Assembly (NCBI GenBank): GCA_964529715.1
Contig: CAZGXI010000007.1
Location: forward strand, 1 to 64,000
Direction of reading: 5' to 3'
Length of the DNA stretch: 64,000 bases
DNA from: CAZGXI01 sp964529715
GTDB taxonomy: Bacteria > Chloroflexota > Anaerolineae > Aggregatilineales > Ch27
Below the pieces are notes generated by a model that saw only the letters and a program-made list of their open reading frames with translations, had not been told where the DNA came from and made no database searches. Made by a program: the position numbers and the translations under genes. How positions within the stretch are numbered: position 1 is the stretch's first letter; each line of letters opens with the position of its first letter. Positions 32,287 through 40,717 of the stretch are shown piece after piece.

Positions 32287-33573
32287 ATGACTGCCGATTC
32301 ACTCGCCGATTTGCTCCTCCTCAACGCCGGGCAGTTGTGTACGATCCCACCGCACAATGGTGGGCCACAGCGCGGGCGCGCCCTGGGCGCCCTCGGCCTG
32401 ATTGCAGGCGGCGCGCTGGCCGTCAAGGACGGCCTGCTTGTGGACGTTGGGCCGACGCGCCGGATCGAGTCCCGCTGGCGGGCAGACACGATCCTCGATG
32501 CACGGGGCCGCCTGGTCACGCCGGGGCTGGTCGATCCGCACACGCATCTTATCTGGGCAGGGAATCGGGCGGAGGAATTCGAGCGGCGGATCGCAGGCAC
32601 GACCTACCAGCAGATCATGGCCGAGGGCGGCGGCATCCTCCACACGATGCGCGCCACACGCTCCGCCGGGCCGGACGCCCTGGCCGAAAAAGCGACTGTT
32701 CGCCTCAACACGGCCCTGGCGCACGGCACGACCACGCTGGAGATCAAGACAGGTTACGGCCTGACCCCCGGCGCGGAGAGCGCCATGTTGGAAGCCATCG
32801 CCCTGCTGAGCACACGGCATCCGGTCCGGCTTGTGCCGACCTTTCTGGGTGCACACGCCGTGCCGCCCGAATACCAGGACGATCCCAACGCTTATGTGGA
32901 GCAGATCATCGCCGAGATGCTTCCCGCTGCTGCCGCCTGGAAGACCCGACGCTGGCCCGGCGACCTGTTCTGCGACGTGTTCTGCGAGGACGGTGCGTTT
33001 ACCCTGGAACAAACGGGCCGCATCCTACAAGCGGCACGCGCTGCCGGGTTCAAGATCAAAATCCACGTGGATGAGTTCAAGGCGCTGGGCGGGACGACCC
33101 TCGGTGTCGAACTGGGCGCCGTCTCGCTGGATCACCTGGATGCCACGCCGGATGAGGAGATCGCTCTGCTGGGCCGCAGCAATACGGTTGCCGTGCTGCT
33201 GCCGCTGGTGCCGTTCAACCTGGGTCTAACGCGCTTCCCTCCAGCGCAGAAATTCCTTGACGCGGGCGCAATTGTCGCCCTGGCGACCGACTGCAACCCC
33301 GGCACCGCGTGGTGCGAAAACCTGCAAATGGCGATGGCCGTCGCGGAACGCTATCTACGCCTGACGCCAGGACAAGCCCTGGCCGCCTGCACCCTCAATG
33401 CTGCCTATGCCGTCGGCCTGGGCGACCGCGTGGGCAGCCTCCAGGTGGGCCGCACTGCCGACGTGGTCATCTGGGACACCGATGATTATCGAGAGTTGGG
33501 TTATCACTTCGGCGTGAACTTGGCGCAGACGGTCGTCATCGGCGGGCAGGTCGTGTTTGCAGCCACGTCGTAA
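32287..33573 (+). CDS. hutI: Imidazolonepropionase
   Basis: A 428-residue amidohydrolase that opens imidazolonepropionate to formiminoglutamate in histidine degradation (EC 3.5.2.7). Metal ligands are the HxH in LVDPHTHLIWAG near residue 80, HVDEFKALGG, LDHLDATPDE, and TDCNPGTAWCENLQMAM. GLTPGAESAMLEAI and FCEDGAFTLEQTGRIL also match HutI. ATG 32287 is preceded by GAAAGTGG; an in-frame ATG at 32245 lies 7 nt after a weak -10-like TTAAGT, so a leaderless longer form is possible. No other hut gene is in the window. Confidence 0.93.
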   Translation: MTADSLADLLLLNAGQLCTIPPHNGGPQRGRALGALGLIAGGALAVKDGLLVDVGPTRRIESRWRADTILDARGRLVTPGLVDPHTHLIWAGNRAEEFERRIAGTTYQQIMAEGGGILHTMRATRSAGPDALAEKATVRLNTALAHGTTTLEIKTGYGLTPGAESAMLEAIALLSTRHPVRLVPTFLGAHAVPPEYQDDPNAYVEQIIAEMLPAAAAWKTRRWPGDLFCDVFCEDGAFTLEQTGRILQAARAAGFKIKIHVDEFKALGGTTLGVELGAVSLDHLDATPDEEIALLGRSNTVAVLLPLVPFNLGLTRFPPAQKFLDAGAIVALATDCNPGTAWCENLQMAMAVAERYLRLTPGQALAACTLNAAYAVGLGDRVGSLQVGRTADVVIWDTDDYRELGYHFGVNLAQTVVIGGQVVFAATS

Positions 33574-33590
33574 CATTCGTGCCTTTCCGG

Positions 33591-33646
33591 GCGTCTAACC
33601 CTCAGACGCACACAAAACGGCGACGACGGCTTGAAGCCGCCGCCAC
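33591..33646 (+). terminator. Two hairpins between hutI and the selenoprotein gene
   Basis: GCGTCT-N7-AGACGC (33591-33609) is followed by a CGGCT/AGCCG hairpin (33627-33639). No T-run, so termination is weak or uncertain. Confidence 0.35.
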
Positions 33647-33670
33647 AAAATCCTTTGGAAAGGCACGCTC

Positions 33671-34099
33671 ATGCTGATCGACGTTATCCGCGCGCACCCG
33701 GCGCCTGTGCTGCTGATCGTGTTTGCGGCAGCGTTCCTACTGCTGCACATCATCCTCTACATCCACCCCAGCCCCATCGACTCCCCGGCGGCGCTCCAGG
33801 CCCGGCTGAACGGCGGGCGCCCTGTGCTGCTGGAAATCTATTCCAACCTTTGAACAATGTGCACCGTATCGAAGCCCATCGTGGATGGGCTGGAAACGGA
33901 ACTGCAAGGTCGGGTCGAAGTGTTGCGGGTGGACCTGCTGGGCGAAGTCGGGCGCGATGCAGCCCGACAGTACGGTGTGCGGCTCGTGCCAACACTGCTG
34001 CTGTTCGACGGCGCAGGAAACGTGGTCGCGCGTCACGAGGGCATTCTATTGGACGCGGGGGCCATTCGCAGCGCGGCCCTGGCCCTGCTAGAACGCTAA
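33671..34099 (+). CDS. Candidate selenoprotein: membrane-anchored thioredoxin-like protein (UxxC)
   Basis: One frame of 143 codons with a single internal TGA (33851-33853, codon 61). Read through, it is a thioredoxin-fold protein: an N-terminal TM anchor (VLLIVFAAAFLLLHIILYI), then VLLEIYSNL-U-TMC-TVSKPIVDGLE, which aligns codon for codon with the thioredoxin segment around WCGPC, so TGA stands at the first active-site Cys and C64 is the second. Later comes VRLVPTLLLF with the cis-Pro. A bSECIS-like hairpin follows (33873-33891). GGAAAGG lies 7 nt before ATG 33671. Without Sec insertion, translation would stop at 60 residues. A nearby ATG at 33857 would give a protein missing the active-site residue. 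It would probably reduce disulfides or peroxides at the outer face of the membrane. sel genes are not in the window; a TGC-to-TGA mutation is the alternative. Confidence 0.8.
33864..33899 (+). promoter_or_regulatory. bSECIS-like hairpin for selenocysteine insertion
   Basis: AGCCCATC (33873-33880) pairs perfectly with GATGGGCT (33884-33891), with a three-nt GTG loop; a lower CCGT/ACGG helix (33864-33867 with 33896-33899) extends it. The loop starts 27 nt after the TGA. Known bacterial SECIS elements have a short stem, a 3-14 nt loop with G in the first two positions and a distance of 16-37 nt, all met here. Confidence 0.72.
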
Positions 34100-34105
34100 C
34101 GATCA

Positions 34106-34130
34106 GGGGCGCGCCATCATAGCGCGCCCC
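34106..34130. terminator. Hairpin between convergent genes
   Basis: GGGGCGCGC (34106-34114) pairs with GCGCGCCCC (34122-34130), 7-nt loop, directly after the selenoprotein gene stop and before the end of the SH3 gene. Confidence 0.6.
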
Positions 34131-34157
34131 CACGAAAGCTCTACGACAAACCTGCCC

Positions 34158-37061
34158 TCACTGCTGCCGGGCGAAGTTCACAAAGTCGTCCACTTGCGAT
34201 GTGCGCACAGCGCGGTGGCACAGCGTCTGTCCGCCGCTCAACGGCACCTGCTGAAAACCGGGGCACGTCCCACTGACGATAGCGATTTCCACCTGGAGGC
34301 GCGTCAGCAGCGTCACAGCTTGCTGGTCACTGGGAGTGCACAGGCGGCTGACCGCGCCGATGGGCGCGCTGCGGTTGAAGGCGCCGATGATCTGGCCGGC
34401 ATAGTCGCCGCTGGTGCACACGCCCGCTGCCCGGATGACCGTCCAGAGATCGGGGTTGCGGTCGGCCAGAGGCGGTGTGGGCACTGCCGCGACATTGCCC
34501 AGCGTCACCACGCAGTCGCCCAGGCTCAGCCAGCCGACCATGCCGTTTGAGAGTTCGACCAGCACCCACTCGCCATTGTCGTCGCGCTCGATCACATTCA
34601 GGTAGCCCGTCTCCGCCGAGAGCACCGTCATCACTTCGGCGTTGCGGGTGGGATTGCGGCGCAGATTGACATTGCAGATCACATCTGCCAGCGGCGGGCC
34701 GCTGTAAGGCGCAGCCGTCGGCTGCACGGGCAGACCGAGCACATTGCCCTGAGTGACCAGGCATTCGCCGTAGGCCGTCCAGCCCTGCACGCCGTCTGCC
34801 CGCTCCACGAAGACCCAACTTGTGTTCTCGTCTCGCCCCAGGATGGACAAAACGCCATCCTCAGGCTGCAAAGTGGTGATCGCCGTGCTGTTCACGTTGG
34901 GCTGCTCGCGCAAGAACTGCGGACAGGCGACCATCGCTATCGGCGGACCGCCGTAGGTCGGCAAAAGCGGATACGGGATCACGGGCGCTTCGTCCAGGTT
35001 GCCGCGCACCGTCACGCAGGCACCGCTCGCCGCCCAGCCGACTGTGCCGTTCTCAAGCGCAATCCGCATCCAGGCATTATCAGGAGTCCGCCCGGTGATG
35101 CTCAGCGTGCCTTCCAGTCCGGTGAGCACCCACACTTGCTGCGATTCCTCGCTGGGCAGAGCGCGCAAGAACTGGGTACACGTCAGTGCGCCAATCGGCG
35201 GTCCGCTGTAGACTGGGAACGGCTGCTCGACGACTGGAGCATCGGTCAGGTTGCCGCGCACGCCAATACACGCCCCAGTTGCCGCCCAGCCCACCGTGCC
35301 ATCGGACAGCATGATCTGCATCCAGTCCAGATCGGCGGTGCGCCCGATAATATAAAGAGTACCCTCAGAACCGTCGAGTACCCGCACAGTTTGGGAGTCC
35401 TGGGCCGGGACAGTGCGGAGATACTGCGTGCAGGTCAGCACGCCAATCGGTGGACCATCATAGCCAGCCATCTCGATCACCGGGGCTGCCAGCACATCGC
35501 CGCTCACCCGTAGGCAGTTGCCGACGCCAACCCAGCCTTGCAGGCCATCGTAACGCAGGATGAGCAGCCACGAAGCATCCTCTGTCCGACCGACGACATT
35601 GTACGGTCCTGCGCCAGCCGGCATCACGTCCAGGATACGGCCTTCGGTGCTCGGATAGGCGCGCAGCCGCTGTGGACAGGCCAGTTCAACCACTGGCGGC
35701 CCGCTATAAGCAGCCGACGAGAAGATCGGCAGCCCCAGCACCTCCCCGACGACGTTCAGACAGTTCCCCCAGGCGGCCCAACCCTGGTAGCCGTTGCCGT
35801 TCAGGTAGAGCCAGCTTGTGTCCGCGTTGCGCCACAGGATACTGTACGGCGCATCGCCGGGACGCATGGTCGCCACCGCCGTCGCTGCGGCATCCGGCTC
35901 GAAGCGCAGGTATTGGTTACAGGAAACGGTCGCATAAGGCTCGGCGATCCCGGCAGCCCCGACCGGTCCCGTTACCACCTGGGTTGCTCCAGTCACTTCC
36001 GGCAACAGGATAGGCGTCTCCAGAACGTTGCCGAGCACGTTCAGGCAATTTCCATTCGCCATCCAGCCTTCCAGACCACTATCTGCGCGCACATACAGCC
36101 AGGTTGCCGGCTGGTTGCGCCCGACGATCTGCACCACGCCGCTGGTCGCATCCAGGATAGAAATGCGGCGTCCGTCGGCGCTGGGATAGGCCCGTAGATA
36201 CTGGGAACAAACCACGTTAGCGACGGCAGGGCCGCTGTACGCTGGCTCAGAAACGACCGGAACAGCGTTCAAGTCGCCCAACAGATTCACGCACTCCCCG
36301 CCGAAGGCCGTCCAACCGACCAGACCGCCGTCGCTGTTCGTCACCACGAACCAGCTATTGTCGGCGTTGCGCCCGGTGATGAGCCAGGGATCGTCAGCGG
36401 GCTGCATCACGGCGACACGCGCCGCCTGGGTGTTCGGCTGCGCACGCACGTACTGGGAACAAAGCACGTCCAGCGCGGGCGGGCCACTGTAAGGTTCGGT
36501 CGGTTGCACGATAGGCACGGCCAGGAAGTTGCCCGCCACCTGGATACATTCGGTGTAGGATGTCCAGCCGACCTGCCCGGTCAGAGTCGTGACCAGCATC
36601 CAGGTGTTGTCGGCGTTGCGTCCGCCGATGCTCAGGGGTGAATCCGCCGCGCTGAGGGTCGCCAGCACCAGGCCATCGGTCGAGGGATAGCGGCGCAAGT
36701 ACTGCGGACAAACGACCGTCCCGACGGGCAGCCCTGGAGTCGCTACTTGGGTCGGGTTGATCGTCGGAACCGTGTTCAGGTCGCCGCTGACAGCCAGGCA
36801 ATCTCCGTCGTACGCCCAGCCTTGGAAATTCGGATCGATCTGCAACAACAGCCAGCCCGCATTCTGCCCAACGACGGCAAACACGTCTCCTGGGTTCATC
36901 AGGCCGACGTGCGGCGCATCTTCAGAAGGCAGCGAGCGGAGATATTGGCTACAGACCACCGTCACCGCAGCGCCGCCTTGTTGCGCGCGCGCTGGGCCAC
37001 CGGATAACACCAGCGCGCTCGCCAGGAGCGCCCATAACAGCCAGCGAATCGGTTTGCTCAT
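34158..37061 (-). CDS. Secreted protein with ten SH3-like repeats
   Basis: A 967-residue exported protein. A signal peptide (IRWLLWALLASALVLSGG, cut near ARAQQ) precedes ten repeats of about 75-95 residues, each opening with a pattern like VVCSQYLRSLPS and ending with GW...G.C followed by a Val/Leu-rich strand: a bacterial SH3 fold with one Cys at each end, probably a disulfide in every repeat. The C-terminal 110 residues are different, with four Cys (VCTSGDY, RLCTPSD, TCPGFQ, TLCHRAV). SH3b domains bind peptidoglycan or other glycans and peptides. ATG 37061 is preceded by AAGGAG. An ATG at 37079 overlaps that site and is unlikely. It is convergent with the candidate selenoprotein. Confidence 0.85.
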   Translation of the reverse strand: MSKPIRWLLWALLASALVLSGGPARAQQGGAAVTVVCSQYLRSLPSEDAPHVGLMNPGDVFAVVGQNAGWLLLQIDPNFQGWAYDGDCLAVSGDLNTVPTINPTQVATPGLPVGTVVCPQYLRRYPSTDGLVLATLSAADSPLSIGGRNADNTWMLVTTLTGQVGWTSYTECIQVAGNFLAVPIVQPTEPYSGPPALDVLCSQYVRAQPNTQAARVAVMQPADDPWLITGRNADNSWFVVTNSDGGLVGWTAFGGECVNLLGDLNAVPVVSEPAYSGPAVANVVCSQYLRAYPSADGRRISILDATSGVVQIVGRNQPATWLYVRADSGLEGWMANGNCLNVLGNVLETPILLPEVTGATQVVTGPVGAAGIAEPYATVSCNQYLRFEPDAAATAVATMRPGDAPYSILWRNADTSWLYLNGNGYQGWAAWGNCLNVVGEVLGLPIFSSAAYSGPPVVELACPQRLRAYPSTEGRILDVMPAGAGPYNVVGRTEDASWLLILRYDGLQGWVGVGNCLRVSGDVLAAPVIEMAGYDGPPIGVLTCTQYLRTVPAQDSQTVRVLDGSEGTLYIIGRTADLDWMQIMLSDGTVGWAATGACIGVRGNLTDAPVVEQPFPVYSGPPIGALTCTQFLRALPSEESQQVWVLTGLEGTLSITGRTPDNAWMRIALENGTVGWAASGACVTVRGNLDEAPVIPYPLLPTYGGPPIAMVACPQFLREQPNVNSTAITTLQPEDGVLSILGRDENTSWVFVERADGVQGWTAYGECLVTQGNVLGLPVQPTAAPYSGPPLADVICNVNLRRNPTRNAEVMTVLSAETGYLNVIERDDNGEWVLVELSNGMVGWLSLGDCVVTLGNVAAVPTPPLADRNPDLWTVIRAAGVCTSGDYAGQIIGAFNRSAPIGAVSRLCTPSDQQAVTLLTRLQVEIAIVSGTCPGFQQVPLSGGQTLCHRAVRTSQVDDFVNFARQQ

Positions 37062-37129
37062 CGCCTCTTTCTCCTTCATTCCATGCGCTCCATCCTATGC
37101 GGACCGGGCGAATGACGCAAGTCGGCAGG

Positions 37130-38254
37130 TTAGCAAGCGGTCACATCTTGCTCTTCGACCACTTCATCCTCCCGCTGCACACCTGCCACACGCAGTTGTT
37201 GACGTAAGTGATCTATAGGTAAACGTTCGCCTGTCTGGATATCGATATAATACCAATGCTGCCACCCGTTGCAGGGAGCAGCCTTGATAGACCTACCAAC
37301 CTCATGAATGGAACCGACGATTCCGTTGCACTTAAGTTGCCCATCCGATAACACGGTAGCCTGGATTTCACTCCTCAACCCAAAGTAAAGCGCCTGTCCG
37401 GCCTGAATGAGTCCTGCTTCCAGCAGCGCGCCGAAGGGAATACGTGGTTGACTCCGCTTGTTGGCAGGCTGAAATACCTCTTCCGAAAAAGGCAAGGGCC
37501 GAACTGAGTCGATCCGTTGCTGGGCCACCCGCACGTACTCAGCATTGCGTTCGATCCCGATCCAGTGGCGGTGCAGTTTTTTGGCGACCGCGCCGGTCGT
37601 GCCGCTGCCGAAAAAGGGGTCGAGCACCACATCACCGGGATTGGAACTAGACAGGATCACACGGTACAGCAGGGCTTCCGGCTTCTGTGTGGAATGCGCC
37701 TTCTGTCCGCCGACGCGGATACGCTCCTTACCGGAACAAATCGGCAGCAGCCAATCACTGCGCATTTGCAGGTCGTCGTTGAGGGCCTTCATCGCATGGT
37801 AGTTGAACGTATAGCGCGCGCCCCGGACCTTCTGCGCCCAGATCAGCGTTTCGTGAGCATTGGCAAAACGCACCCCTCGAAAGTTAGGCATGGGGTTGGT
37901 TTTTATCCAGACAACATCATTCAAAATCCAATATCCCAAATCCATTAGCACTGTACCAACCCGATAGATGTTGTGGTAAGAGCCGATCACCCATAAGGTG
38001 CCGGTATCTTTAAGGACGCGGCGACACGCCGTTAGCCAGGCGCGGGTGAACGTGTCGTAGGCGGCAAAGCTCTCGAAACGATCCCAGTCGTCATCTACCG
38101 CATCCACGCGGGTCATGTTGGGCCGCCAGAGTTCTTGCTGAAGCTGTAAGTTGTATGGCGGATCGGCAAAGATCAGATCGACCGACCGCTCCGGCAGCGC
38201 ATCGAGGATTTCCACACAGTCGCCGTGCAGGACGCGATCTAGGGGCAAATTCAT
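37130..38254 (-). CDS. ccrM: CcrM-like DNA adenine methyltransferase with RAMA domain
   Basis: A 374-residue beta-class N6-adenine methyltransferase. The catalytic ADPPYNLQL comes first, then GTLWVIGSYHNIYRVG, NPMPNFRGVRFANAHETLIW and the SAM-binding DPFFGSGTTGAVAKKL late, followed by GIERNAEY. The match to Caulobacter CcrM and M.HinfI is dense, so GANTC is the likely target. The C-terminal 90 residues are a RAMA domain (PFGALLEAGLIQAG, GQLKCNGIVGSIHEVG), also as in CcrM. No restriction gene is nearby, so it is an orphan enzyme. Two starts are possible: ATG 38254 with AGGTGG 5 nt upstream, used here, or ATG 38281, 6 nt after a -10-like TTAAAT, which would be leaderless. Confidence 0.9.
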   Translation of the reverse strand: MNLPLDRVLHGDCVEILDALPERSVDLIFADPPYNLQLQQELWRPNMTRVDAVDDDWDRFESFAAYDTFTRAWLTACRRVLKDTGTLWVIGSYHNIYRVGTVLMDLGYWILNDVVWIKTNPMPNFRGVRFANAHETLIWAQKVRGARYTFNYHAMKALNDDLQMRSDWLLPICSGKERIRVGGQKAHSTQKPEALLYRVILSSSNPGDVVLDPFFGSGTTGAVAKKLHRHWIGIERNAEYVRVAQQRIDSVRPLPFSEEVFQPANKRSQPRIPFGALLEAGLIQAGQALYFGLRSEIQATVLSDGQLKCNGIVGSIHEVGRSIKAAPCNGWQHWYYIDIQTGERLPIDHLRQQLRVAGVQREDEVVEEQDVTAC

Positions 38255-38331
38255 GGCGTCCACCTGAACTGATGCCGACATATCCGTATTTAACCGCAAA
38301 GAGCGCCAAACGCGCAACGGGTCTACGGCGT

Positions 38332-38362
38332 AAAAACCCCCACGAACAGGCGCTCGTGGGGG
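38332..38362 (-). terminator. Terminator of cpaF
   Basis: On the minus strand a perfect 9-bp CCCCCACGA/TCGTGGGGG stem with an 8-nt loop is followed by TTTTT. Confidence 0.85.
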
Positions 38363-38400
38363 CAAGGATAATCTGTACCGGCGACGAACCCCTCGGCGCG

Positions 38401-39906
38401 TCACTGTCCTTTGCGGGAGAACTGCATCTTGTCTGCGCCGAAGATTTTAGCATCCAGGTGAATGCCCTGCTCCTCAAAGCGGTTGATAAAGCGCGGGCGA
38501 AATCCGGTTGGCTCCAGCGTGCCGCCGCCGACGTGGCTCGGCCCGGCCCCTGTGTGATCGGGCGTTTTGTACACGAAGATGTCTTGCAGCGTAACCTGGT
38601 TGCCTTCCATGCCCTGCACTTCGGTGATCTGGACGATCTTACGGCTGCCGTCCTTGAGACGACTCTGCTGCACAATAAGCTGAATGGCACTGGCGATCTG
38701 GGCGCGGATCACATTCACCGGCAGGTCCATCCCGGCCATCAGGCACAGCGTTTCCAGACGGGCGATGCAGTCGCGCGGGCTGTTGGAATGCACCGTCGTC
38801 AATGAGCCATCATGCCCGGTGTTCATCGCCTGGAGCATGTCCAGCGCCTCGCCAGAGCGGCACTCGCCCACCACCACACGATCCGGGCGCATCCGTAGCG
38901 ATCCCTTGACCAGGTCGCGGATGACCAGTGCGCCGTCTTTTGTGCCGGGCAAGGGGGGGCACGTTTCCAGCCGGACTACGTGACGCTGCTTAAGTTGGAG
39001 TTCCGCCGAGTCCTCGATGGTGACAATGCGCTCGTCTTCGGGGATAAAACTGGAAAGGACATTGAGCAACGTGGTCTTGCCGGACCCCGTGCCGCCGCTG
39101 ACCACGATGTTAAGCCGCGCACGCACACAGCCTTCGAGGAACTTGGCGACCTCTTCACTGAATGAGCCAAAACGAATCAGGTCGGCGACCGTCAGCGGCT
39201 TGGACGGGAATTTACGGATGGTGATGGTCGTGCCGCACAGCGCCGACGGTGGCATGATGATGTGCACACGTGAGCCGTCTGGCAGACGCGCGTCCACCAT
39301 CGGGTTGCGGCGAGAAAGGTCGCGCTGCAAAGGACGCACGATGCGTTGGGCTGTCCACTGGACGTGATCCTCGTCGTCAAAGACGATCTCCGTCTCGGCC
39401 AGTTTGCCCTTGCGCTCGGCAAAAATGATCTCCGGCCCATTGACCATGATTTCGGAGTAGGAAGTGTCGCGGACCAGAGGATCAATCGCGCCGAAACCCA
39501 GCAGGTCCCAGATGAGGGCCTGCTCCAATTCCTGGCGTTCCGGCTGGCTGAGCTGGATATTCGCCCGCTGGAGAATAACCGTCAGGCGGTCGATGACGAT
39601 CTTACGATGCTCCGGGTTTTCGATGTCCCAGGCGTCGGCTTCGTCTGGTGAGGAAAGCAGTTTTCCGCGCAACTGTTTGCGCAGCTGCATGATCTTCGGC
39701 GTGGTGCGCCGCTTGGGTGGCGGCACATATTCCGCCTCGGCTCCAATCTCGCCCCCCGCGGCGCCGACGGCAGGCTTGGGAGGCTCAGCAGGCTTGGCGC
39801 TTTCCTGCAACGCCTGGATCGACGACCGCTTGGGCTGCGAACCTGAAGCAGCAGTTGGGTCTGTAGACGTTTCTGCCTGCTGCAACCGCTTGGACAGAGT
39901 TGACAT
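38401..39906 (-). CDS. cpaF: CpaF/TadA-type secretion ATPase
   Basis: A 501-residue hexameric ATPase that powers Tad/Flp pilus assembly. After a Pro-rich N-terminal 80 residues come the N-terminal domain with LLGFGAIDPLVRDTSYSEIM, the Walker A VVSGGTGSGKTTLLNVLSSF near residue 280, the Asp box IVTIEDSAELQLKQRHVVRL, the Walker B/His region VGECRSGEALDMLQAMNTGH with HDGSLTTVHSNS, and a C-terminal tail of about 70 residues. This order is that of CpaF. The Tad inner-membrane proteins are not adjacent, but a Flp pilin is at 42807. ATG 39906; transcription comes from the right. Confidence 0.95.
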   Translation of the reverse strand: MSTLSKRLQQAETSTDPTAASGSQPKRSSIQALQESAKPAEPPKPAVGAAGGEIGAEAEYVPPPKRRTTPKIMQLRKQLRGKLLSSPDEADAWDIENPEHRKIVIDRLTVILQRANIQLSQPERQELEQALIWDLLGFGAIDPLVRDTSYSEIMVNGPEIIFAERKGKLAETEIVFDDEDHVQWTAQRIVRPLQRDLSRRNPMVDARLPDGSRVHIIMPPSALCGTTITIRKFPSKPLTVADLIRFGSFSEEVAKFLEGCVRARLNIVVSGGTGSGKTTLLNVLSSFIPEDERIVTIEDSAELQLKQRHVVRLETCPPLPGTKDGALVIRDLVKGSLRMRPDRVVVGECRSGEALDMLQAMNTGHDGSLTTVHSNSPRDCIARLETLCLMAGMDLPVNVIRAQIASAIQLIVQQSRLKDGSRKIVQITEVQGMEGNQVTLQDIFVYKTPDHTGAGPSHVGGGTLEPTGFRPRFINRFEEQGIHLDAKIFGADKMQFSRKGQ

Positions 39907-39932
39907 GAAAGCCTGCTTTCCCTTAGCCGCGC

Positions 39933-39948
39933 TACACTCCACAGTGTA
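39933..39948. promoter_or_regulatory. Small palindrome upstream of cpaF
   Basis: TACACT-CCAC-AGTGTA, 27 nt before the cpaF start. A possible operator; support is weak. Confidence 0.25.
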
Positions 39949-40016
39949 AACCGAAAGTTGGACTAAAATCAAGTTAGAATCACGAATCAAGGCTAAGGAA
40001 CACAGCCGGACGCGCT

Positions 40017-40643
40017 TTAGCGTTCCTCAACGCGAATGCGGGCGATCACATCCCCCGGCGGCGGCGCAGGAACGGCTTCAGGGGCACGCAGCGTGATGTT
40101 CATCAGAGTATCCATGCCCTCGATCACTTCGCCGAAGATCGTAAACGTGCCGTTCAGGTGAGGGGCCGGCCCAAAGGTGATGAAGAACTGGCTGCCTGCC
40201 GAGTTGGGTGCCGCCGTATGCGCCATGCTGATCAAGCCCGCGCGGTCGAAAACGAGGCCGTTATTGTGCTCATCCTGAATCCGGTAGCCGGGGCCACCTG
40301 TGCCTGTCCCGGTCGGGTCGCCGCCCTGAGCCATGAAGCCTGGCAGCACACGGTGGAAGGTAACACCGTCGTAAAAGCCCTGGCAGGCCAGAAAGACAAA
40401 GTTGTTGACGGTAATTGGCGCAGCCTGTGGATTCAGGTCCAGCACGATCTGCCCGCCGTTTTCCATTGTGATGGTAGCGATGTAGTCATGGCCCGACCGA
40501 ATCACCTGGGCAGGGCCGCTGAACTGGTCCGGCTCACTGCCGGTTGGGTTGCAGGAAAACTCCGCCGGAGCCTGCGAAGTCTGTGGGGCCGCCGTACAGG
40601 CTACCAGAAGCAAAACGACCAGGGCGATAGCATACTTATTCAC
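40017..40643 (-). CDS. Cyclophilin-type peptidyl-prolyl isomerase lipoprotein
   Basis: A 208-residue predicted lipoprotein (LLLVACTAAP, Cys near residue 16). The cyclophilin domain spans about 55-200: LDLNPQAAPITVNNFVFLAC, FHRVLPGFMAQGGDPTGTGT (with the catalytic Arg and the FMxQGGD motif), AGLISMAHTAAPNSAGSQFF, FITFGPAPHLNGTFTIFGEV. It catalyses proline isomerisation in folding proteins outside the cytoplasm. The start is GTG 40643, with GGAGGAGG about 11 nt upstream. The gene reads into cpaF. Confidence 0.93.
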   Translation of the reverse strand: MNKYAIALVVLLLVACTAAPQTSQAPAEFSCNPTGSEPDQFSGPAQVIRSGHDYIATITMENGGQIVLDLNPQAAPITVNNFVFLACQGFYDGVTFHRVLPGFMAQGGDPTGTGTGGPGYRIQDEHNNGLVFDRAGLISMAHTAAPNSAGSQFFITFGPAPHLNGTFTIFGEVIEGMDTLMNITLRAPEAVPAPPPGDVIARIRVEER

Positions 40644-40717
40644 AGGAATATGCCTCCTCCACCTCGAATCGATGCCATGCGCTGGGGATTGTGCCGACAG
40701 AATCCCAAAGGCGCAAC

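Noticed and set aside
32299..33012. Minus-strand ORF opposite hutI
   Set aside because: Shadow of hutI without any domain.
33851..33853. TGA read as tryptophan genome-wide
   Set aside because: Many well-supported genes here (for example the aminotransferase, ffh and sucD) end with TGA, and the site aligns to Cys, not Trp.
33857..34099. Separate 80-residue protein starting at ATG 33857
   Set aside because: It is in the same frame as the upstream part, begins 3 nt after the TGA and lacks a ribosome site. It is better read as the second half of the selenoprotein candidate.
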